From the NCBI RefSeq assembly GCF_014529945.1, contig NZ_JACVFB010000005.1, positions 124,001-188,000 on the forward strand: DNA of 64,000 nt, written 5' to 3'. This stretch comes from Chitinophaga varians. Lineage in GTDB: Bacteria; Bacteroidota; Bacteroidia; Chitinophagales; Chitinophagaceae. This document shows positions 59,048 to 64,000 of this stretch, in pieces. Below the pieces are notes generated by a model. That model was given only the letters and a program-made list of their open reading frames with translations. It did no database searches and was not told where the DNA came from. The position numbers and the translations under genes are program-made. Each line of letters begins with the position of its first letter. Within the stretch, counting starts at the first letter, position 1.

Positions 59048-59740
59048 ATGAAATTTGGTGTTGTCACCTTTCCGGGCTCTAACTGTGATCATGACATGAT
59101 TGATTCCCTGCGTAACGATCTGGGGCAGGAAGTAATAGAGCTGTGGCACAAGGATAAAGACCTGAGCGCATTCAGCACAACAGATTGTATTGTATTACCG
59201 GGTGGTTTTTCCTATGGTGACTACCTGCGTTGCGGCGCTATCGCCAGGTTCAGCCCCATGATGCAGAGCGTGATCGAATTTGCCAATAAAGGCGGTCGCG
59301 TGATAGGTGTATGCAACGGTTTCCAGGTACTGTGCGAAGCAGGACTGCTGCCGGGCGTATTGCTGCGTAACCAGAACCAGCAGTTCATCTGCAAAAATAT
59401 CTTCCTGAAAAGCGAAAACAACGTGGCTTCCCTCACTAAAGACGTGACCGGCCGCCCGCTGATGATTCCTATTGCCCATGGCGAAGGCCGTTACTATGCT
59501 GACGACGCCACCCTGGACGAACTGGAAAGAAACAAACAGATCCTCTTCCGCTACTGCGATGAGTTTGGCAATGTTATTGACACCGCTAACCATAACGGTG
59601 CCATCCGTAATATCGCTGGCATCTGTAATAAAGAGAGAAACGTATTTGGGATGATGCCTCACCCGGAAAGAGCTACCAGCAACGCGCTCGGTAACACTGA
59701 CGGACAGCTGATATTCCAGAGTTTGATCAATAATAATTAA
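59048..59740 (+). CDS. purQ: Phosphoribosylformylglycinamidine synthase, glutaminase subunit
   Basis: A 230-residue class I glutamine amidotransferase that supplies ammonia to PurL in purine synthesis. FPGSNCDHDMIDSLRNDLGQ is the PurQ opening; the nucleophile Cys is in VIGVCNGFQVL and the His/Glu in MMPHPERA. The separate small PurQ implies a three-part PurSQL enzyme with PurS and PurL encoded elsewhere. ATG 59048 gives the natural start. A TAATTTTG box lies about 100 bp upstream (58938-58945) without a clear -33. Confidence 0.94.
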   Translation: MKFGVVTFPGSNCDHDMIDSLRNDLGQEVIELWHKDKDLSAFSTTDCIVLPGGFSYGDYLRCGAIARFSPMMQSVIEFANKGGRVIGVCNGFQVLCEAGLLPGVLLRNQNQQFICKNIFLKSENNVASLTKDVTGRPLMIPIAHGEGRYYADDATLDELERNKQILFRYCDEFGNVIDTANHNGAIRNIAGICNKERNVFGMMPHPERATSNALGNTDGQLIFQSLINNN

Positions 59741-59781
59741 TCAATCACCAATCAACCAACCAACCAATTAAAAAGAAAAGC

Positions 59782-60237
59782 ATGAAAAAATTACTCACAG
59801 CACTGGCCCTGTTCGCCCTGCCTATCCTGGCAAGCGCACAGATCGAGAATCCGGTTAAATGGAGCTTTACCTCCAAAAAGGTAAATGCCACCACTTATGA
59901 AGTGCACGCTACTGCCACCATCGACAACGGCTGGCACCTGTATGCGCAGGAAGCAGGCGAAGGCCCGGTTCCCACCAGCTTCAAATTCACGAAAAACCCG
60001 CTGGTAGCTACCTCCGGTAAAGTGAAAGAAAATGGTAAGCTGCATAAGTCTTTCGACAAAAACTTCAACTCTGAACTGAAATACTACGAAAACACTGTCA
60101 ACTTCGTACAAACTGTGACCGTTAAAGGTAAAGCAGCTACCAAAGTAAAAGGTTCCGTAGAGTTCATGGTATGCGACGACCATCAATGTCTGCCTCCGAA
60201 AGAAGTGGAATTTGCGGTAAGTGTGGGAGGAAAATAA
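59782..60237 (+). CDS. Free-standing DsbD N-terminal-like domain with intact Cys pair
   Basis: 151 residues with a signal peptide (MKKLLTALALFALPILASAQ). PVKWSFTSKKVNATTYEVHA and WHLYAQEAGEGPVPTSFKF match the periplasmic alpha domain of DsbD. Near the end, FMVCDDHQCLPP carries Cys131 and Cys136, the place of the E. coli DsbD Cys103/Cys109 pair. The full-length DsbD gene 103 bp downstream has lost both residues from its own N-terminal domain (MVLKGEEVLP), so this protein may shuttle electrons for it. Also compatible with a separate thiol carrier for other periplasmic enzymes. Confidence 0.85.
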   Translation: MKKLLTALALFALPILASAQIENPVKWSFTSKKVNATTYEVHATATIDNGWHLYAQEAGEGPVPTSFKFTKNPLVATSGKVKENGKLHKSFDKNFNSELKYYENTVNFVQTVTVKGKAATKVKGSVEFMVCDDHQCLPPKEVEFAVSVGGK

Positions 60238-60271
60238 TTGCACACGATCACCAAAAATATGTCTATACGAT

Positions 60272-60299
60272 GAACGAGTTCCTCCCGGGGGACTCGTTG
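60272..60299 (+). terminator. Weak hairpin between the nDsbD-like and DsbD genes
   Basis: AACGAGT/ACTCGTT (60273-60279, 60292-60298) with a GC-rich loop is followed by GTCGTTT. It may partly end transcription between the two genes. Confidence 0.4.
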
Positions 60300-60340
60300 T
60301 CGTTTAATCTACTGTATATTCTTTAAAGCCTATTGACTAT

Positions 60341-62374
60341 ATGAAGCATTTGCTTTCATTGCTGATACCGGTCTTCCTGCTATTCACCTTCAGTGCCAAC
60401 GCACAAGACCAGAGCCCTAAGCCTGTTAAGTGGGAGTTCTCCGCCGAAAAGAAAAACGACCAGGAATACGTACTCCATGCCAAGGCAACGATAGAAAAAG
60501 GAGCGCTGTTGTTTTCCACAACGATGGGCAACGATGACCCGAATACCCGCATTGTTCCCGACAGCGCCACCAAACTTACTTTGGGCACCATTACTGAAAA
60601 AGGTCAGGTGCTGCAGCGCAAAGAGCCGCTGTTCGACAACCTCGACATTAAATACTTTGAAAACGAAGTAGAGCTGGTAGCTGAGATCAAAGGCACGCCT
60701 GCTTCCGGTAAAATCAGGGGCAACATCGTCTACATGGTGCTGAAGGGAGAAGAAGTGCTCCCTGAAGAAACTGCCTTTGATGTGGCAGTAGCTCCTGCCG
60801 CTGCCGGTAACGGCAATACGGTGGCACCTGCCGCTGATGGCACCACCGCTGGTGATGTGGCGGAAGATGATGCTTCCAACAAATCCCTGATGTGGATATT
60901 TCTGGCCAGCTTCGGTGGCGGCTTCATCGCGCTGATCACGCCCTGCGTGTTCTCCATGATCCCCATCACGGTGAGCTTCTTTACCAAACGCAGTGGAACA
61001 AGAGCACAAGGCATTAAAAACGCCTTTGTCTACTCCCTGTCTATCATCGTTATTTATACCCTGCTGGGCTTCCTGATCACCAAAATATTTGGTGCCAGCG
61101 CGCTCAACTCCCTCGCGAGCAATGGTATTGCCAACATGATTTTCTTTGTGATCTTCCTGTTGTTCGCCTTCTCGTTCCTCGGGGCGTTTGAGATTTCGCT
61201 GCCCAGCTCCTGGGCTAACGTGTCTGACTCCAGAGCAGGCATGGGCAGCTTCATCGGTATCTTCTTCATGGCCCTCACCCTGGCGATCGTTTCTTTCTCC
61301 TGCACCGGTCCTATTTTGGGTAACCTGTTGGTACTGGCGGCGAAAGGCGGAAACTCCGGTCCGCTGGTGGGCATGTTCGGCTTCTCGCTGGCACTGGCCA
61401 TTCCTTTCTCGCTGTTTGCGCTGTTCCCCAGCCTGCTGAATAAAATCGGTAAATCCGGTGGATGGCTCAACGCGGTGAAAGTAACCCTTGGTTTCGTGGA
61501 ACTGGCCCTGGCCCTGAAGTTCTTCTCCAACGTGGATATGGCTTATCACTGGAACCTGCTGGACCGTGAGATCTTCCTCGCGCTGTGGATCGCGATCTTC
61601 GGCCTGTTAACACTGTACCTGATCGGTAAGCTGAAATTCAGCCACGACAGTGATGTGCCTTTCCTCTCTGTGACCCGCCTCTGCTTCGCGATCGTCACCT
61701 TTACCTTCGTGATCTATATGATCCCGGGTATGTGGGGCGCTCCGCTCAAAGGTATCAGTGGCTTCCTGCCTCATGAAGGCTCACAGGACTTCAACCTGAA
61801 CAAATCGCTGGTGGATATACAAGCATCGCTGGAAAGTGGTGGTGGTGGCGGTGGCAACACCGGAGGCCACGCTAATACCATCAAACCGAAAAAACTGGTG
61901 GATATCCTGCATTCCGAAATCCCGGGTGTGGAAAACGTATTCTTTGATTACGACGAAGCACTGGCGGCAGCGAAAGCGGCCAATAAACCACTGATGCTCG
62001 ACTTTACCGGCCACACCTGCGTGAACTGCCGTAAGTTCGAAAAATCAGTGCTGTCCAATCCGGCGGTGATGAAGATCCTGCGCAATGATTTCATTGTGGC
62101 TTCTTTGTATACCGACGAGAAGACTTCCCTGCCGGAAGCGGAGCAATATGTTTCCAAATTCGACGGTACTAAGATCAAAAACATCGGCCAGAAAAATCTG
62201 GACCTGGAAGCTACCCACTTCAAACGTAACTCCCAGCCGTACTACATTCCTGTAGACCTGACAGGTGCTGCGCTGGTGAATAAAGGTTATGGTTATGATC
62301 CGAAGGAAGATGCCAACGCCTTTATCGAATACCTGGAAAGTGCGAAAGCTGAATTTGCCAAAAGACAGAAATAA
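60341..62374 (+). CDS. dsbD: DsbD-type thiol:disulfide interchange protein with Cys-less N-terminal domain
   Basis: 677 residues: signal peptide (1-21), a DsbD alpha-like domain (about 25-150) without any Cys, a membrane domain of eight helices with Cys202 (ALITPCVFSMIP) and Cys321 (IVSFSCTGPILG), a Gly-rich linker near 500, and a C-terminal thioredoxin domain with CVNC (560-563). The route thioredoxin-membrane-gamma domain is complete; the alpha exit site is not. The preceding 151-residue protein has the missing Cys pair. Likely targets are cytochrome c maturation or periplasmic thiol proteins. Confidence 0.92.
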   Translation: MKHLLSLLIPVFLLFTFSANAQDQSPKPVKWEFSAEKKNDQEYVLHAKATIEKGALLFSTTMGNDDPNTRIVPDSATKLTLGTITEKGQVLQRKEPLFDNLDIKYFENEVELVAEIKGTPASGKIRGNIVYMVLKGEEVLPEETAFDVAVAPAAAGNGNTVAPAADGTTAGDVAEDDASNKSLMWIFLASFGGGFIALITPCVFSMIPITVSFFTKRSGTRAQGIKNAFVYSLSIIVIYTLLGFLITKIFGASALNSLASNGIANMIFFVIFLLFAFSFLGAFEISLPSSWANVSDSRAGMGSFIGIFFMALTLAIVSFSCTGPILGNLLVLAAKGGNSGPLVGMFGFSLALAIPFSLFALFPSLLNKIGKSGGWLNAVKVTLGFVELALALKFFSNVDMAYHWNLLDREIFLALWIAIFGLLTLYLIGKLKFSHDSDVPFLSVTRLCFAIVTFTFVIYMIPGMWGAPLKGISGFLPHEGSQDFNLNKSLVDIQASLESGGGGGGNTGGHANTIKPKKLVDILHSEIPGVENVFFDYDEALAAAKAANKPLMLDFTGHTCVNCRKFEKSVLSNPAVMKILRNDFIVASLYTDEKTSLPEAEQYVSKFDGTKIKNIGQKNLDLEATHFKRNSQPYYIPVDLTGAALVNKGYGYDPKEDANAFIEYLESAKAEFAKRQK

Positions 62375-62397
62375 TTTGGTTATTTGACCATTTGGTC

Positions 62398-62460
62398 ATT
62401 TTGATATTAAAAAAGCGGAGATCAGTGTTATGCTGATCTCCGCTTTTTTAATATCAAAAT
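62398..62460. terminator. Bidirectional terminator with a 28-bp perfect stem
   Basis: ATTTTGATATTAAAAAAGCG and the rest of arm 62398-62425 pair without mismatch with 62433-62460; the loop is 7 nt. A-rich and T-rich flanks on both sides suit termination of dsbD and of hisS, which converge here. Confidence 0.92.
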
Positions 62461-62470
62461 AATCAAATGA

Positions 62471-63826
62471 CTAAATAATAAAATCTTCCAGTTGTTCCGC
62501 TTTGATTTTCTCCTGCTGGCCGGTGTTGAAGTTTTTCACTGCGATGAGGCCTTCCTGGAGTTCCGCTTCGCCGAGGATGATCACATAGGGGATACCTCTT
62601 TTATTGGCGTATTTGAGCTGTTTGTCCATTTTGGCGTTCTCGTGGAAGAGTTCTGCCGCGATGCCTTTGGCGCGGAGCTGCATCATGTAACGGAAGCAGG
62701 TGCGGGCACTTTCATCGCCCAGGTTGAGGAACAGTACTTTGGTGGACTGTTGTGCTTCCTCGGGGAACAGCTGTAGTTCTTCCAGTACGTCATAGATGCG
62801 GTCTACCCCGAAGGAGATGCCTACGCCGGAGATGCCTTTCAGGCCGAAGAGGCCGGTGAGGTCGTCGTATCGTCCACCGCCGCCGATGCTGCCCATTTTC
62901 ACGGTCGGGGGAGCTTTTACTTCCACGATCATGCCGGTGTAGTAGTTGAGGCCGCGGGCCAGGGTAACGTCGATTTCCGGTGTGGTATGGAAGGAGCCGA
63001 AGCCGGAGTTGAGCACATAAGACAGTTCCTCGATGCCTTTGAGGGCAGTAGGGGATGACTGGAGCAGGGTTTTGAGCTGCGCCAGTTTCTCTTCGCTGGT
63101 ACCGTTGATGGCGAGGAAAGTCTCGATGGTGGCGATGTCCGCGTCGGTCAGTCCTCTGGTGGCCAGTTCCTTGCGTACGCCTTCTGCGCCGATTTTATCC
63201 AGTTTATCGATGGAGATGGTGATATCCGTGAGCAGTTCCGGTTTGCCGATTACTTCAGCGAGGCCACTCAGTATTTTGCGGTTATTGATGCGTAGTTCGT
63301 AGCCTTGCAGGCCCAGTTTAGTGAGCACGGTATCGTAGATGAGGAGCAGTTCCACTTCGTTGAGGAGGGAGTTGCTGCCTACCACGTCTGCGTCGCACTG
63401 ATAGAATTCGCGGTAGCGGCCACGCTGGGGTTTATCGGCGCGCCATACCGGCTGCATCTGGTAGCGTTTGAAGGGCAGGGCCAGATCGTTCTGGTTCATC
63501 ACCACGTACCGGGCAAACGGGATGGTGAGGTCGTACCGGAGGGCTTTCTCCGTGACGGCGGCCACCAGGGATTTATTATCGGTGGCAGCTTGTGCTTTAG
63601 GGAATATATCGCCGTTGTTGAGTATTTTAAACATGAGTTTATCGCCTTCCTCGCCGTATTTGCCGGTGAGGGTGGAGAGGTTCTCCATAGCGGGTGTTTC
63701 GAGTGGCTGGAAGCCGAATACTTCAAATGTTTCGCGGATGGTCCGGAAAATATAGTTGCGTTTTCTGACTACAACCGGGCCAAAATCGCGGGTTCCGTTG
63801 GGAATACCGGGTTTTATCATCTTCAA
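62471..63826 (-). CDS. hisS: Histidyl-tRNA synthetase
   Basis: A 451-residue class II synthetase. Motif 1 lies around ETFEVFGFQPLETPAMENLS, motif 2 is QMQPVWRADKPQRGRYREFY, and motif 3 is GISGVGISFGVDRIYDVL. Also visible are LARGLNYYTGMIVEVKAP (histidine A/B motif) and the C-terminal anticodon domain (KVLFLNLGD...). It charges tRNA-His. It is downstream of a tyrosine phosphatase gene on the same strand with a 27-bp gap, so the two probably share a transcript. Confidence 0.96.
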   Translation of the reverse strand: MKMIKPGIPNGTRDFGPVVVRKRNYIFRTIRETFEVFGFQPLETPAMENLSTLTGKYGEEGDKLMFKILNNGDIFPKAQAATDNKSLVAAVTEKALRYDLTIPFARYVVMNQNDLALPFKRYQMQPVWRADKPQRGRYREFYQCDADVVGSNSLLNEVELLLIYDTVLTKLGLQGYELRINNRKILSGLAEVIGKPELLTDITISIDKLDKIGAEGVRKELATRGLTDADIATIETFLAINGTSEEKLAQLKTLLQSSPTALKGIEELSYVLNSGFGSFHTTPEIDVTLARGLNYYTGMIVEVKAPPTVKMGSIGGGGRYDDLTGLFGLKGISGVGISFGVDRIYDVLEELQLFPEEAQQSTKVLFLNLGDESARTCFRYMMQLRAKGIAAELFHENAKMDKQLKYANKRGIPYVIILGEAELQEGLIAVKNFNTGQQEKIKAEQLEDFII

Positions 63827-63853
63827 AAAATATTATAGTGATCGTGGTGGTTA

Positions 63854-64000
63854 CTATTCCTGATCGGCGATGTTTTTACAGGCATCATAGATCAGTTGAT
63901 ATACGGGGGCAAAGAGGGCGTCATCGAACCAGGGGTCCGGTACGTCCTGGTCATCTGTCAGCAGATGTCGTACTTTGGCCTTATCCGCTTCGCTACGGGC
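63854..64000 (-). CDS. Low-molecular-weight protein-tyrosine phosphatase, C-terminal fragment
   Basis: The last 48 residues of a frame that enters from beyond the window. It includes VPDPWFDDALFAPVYQLIYD and ACKNIADQE then stop. The DPWFD...F-x-x-VYxLIxxAC pattern with the catalytic Asp of DP is the usual end of the LMW-PTP family. The N-terminal CxxxxxR loop is outside the window. It lies 27 bp upstream of hisS. Confidence 0.78.
   Translation of the reverse strand, partial: ARSEADKAKVRHLLTDDQDVPDPWFDDALFAPVYQLIYDACKNIADQE

Overview
The window reads as a chromosomal segment of a Bacteroidota bacterium, most likely a Chitinophaga-like member of the Chitinophagaceae. Supporting points are near-50% GC, promoters of the TTTG-N17-20-TAnnTTTG type, scarce Shine-Dalgarno sequences, a PorT-like type IX secretion protein next to menG/ubiE, an atpD-atpC pair standing alone with a short epsilon subunit, an RprX/RprY-like sensor and regulator, an EF-G2-type factor, a 3-hydroxyacyl-CoA dehydrogenase/crotonase fusion, and secreted GH2 and GH29 glycosidases. 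No rRNA, tRNA, CRISPR array, insertion sequence or prophage gene was seen. This is a mostly housekeeping region.

Layout. 0-12 kb: DUF983 fragment, ABC exporter, EF-G2-like GTPase-fold factor, ComM/YifB, FAD monooxygenase, MutS-like ATPase, dihydroorotase, PorT, MenG/UbiE, EngB. 12-22 kb: YkuK-like protein, a GbsR regulator-epimerase-CoA-binding operon, a 93-94 bp tandem-repeat block, pyruvate dehydrogenase E2, DnaX, and an M48-like membrane protein lacking one zinc ligand. 22-35 kb: two GNAT proteins, a Q/N-rich lipoprotein, a DUF4349 protein, a Tat-exported phosphoesterase, atpDC, YqgE, a candidate small RNA, an orphan histidine kinase, a degenerate ThiF/MoeB-like protein and LD-carboxypeptidase. 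35-48 kb: MetG, the beta-oxidation fusion, an ABC-2 transporter, SurE-membrane protein-LpxB, a small membrane protein, beta-mannosidase and alpha-L-fucosidase. 48-64 kb: RprY-like regulator, RelA/SpoT, PurA, a charged disordered protein, PabB, a second epimerase, a secreted protein with a DUF6427 membrane protein, PurQ, a split DsbD system, HisS and a tyrosine phosphatase fragment.

Connections. Purine (purA, purQ), pyrimidine (pyrC) and folate (pabB) synthesis are spread over separate units. menG, the ATP synthase genes and PDH E2 serve energy metabolism. lpxB, ldcA, the exporter and PorT serve the envelope. EF-G2 and Rsh would both act in starvation. The free 151-residue nDsbD domain keeps the cysteine pair that the N-terminal domain of the adjacent DsbD has lost, so the two probably work in trans.

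Most interesting signals: an A9 run in dnaX whose two alternative frames both stop within a few codons, suggesting gamma/tau production by slippage; a promoter-to-terminator unit of about 120 nt with no normal gene between yqgE and the histidine kinase; the split DsbD; the 93-94 bp tandem repeats; probable leaderless mRNAs for pyrC and menG; and a perfect 18-bp inverted repeat around the first ATG of pabB, whose homologous-looking reading frame continues upstream without a standard start codon.
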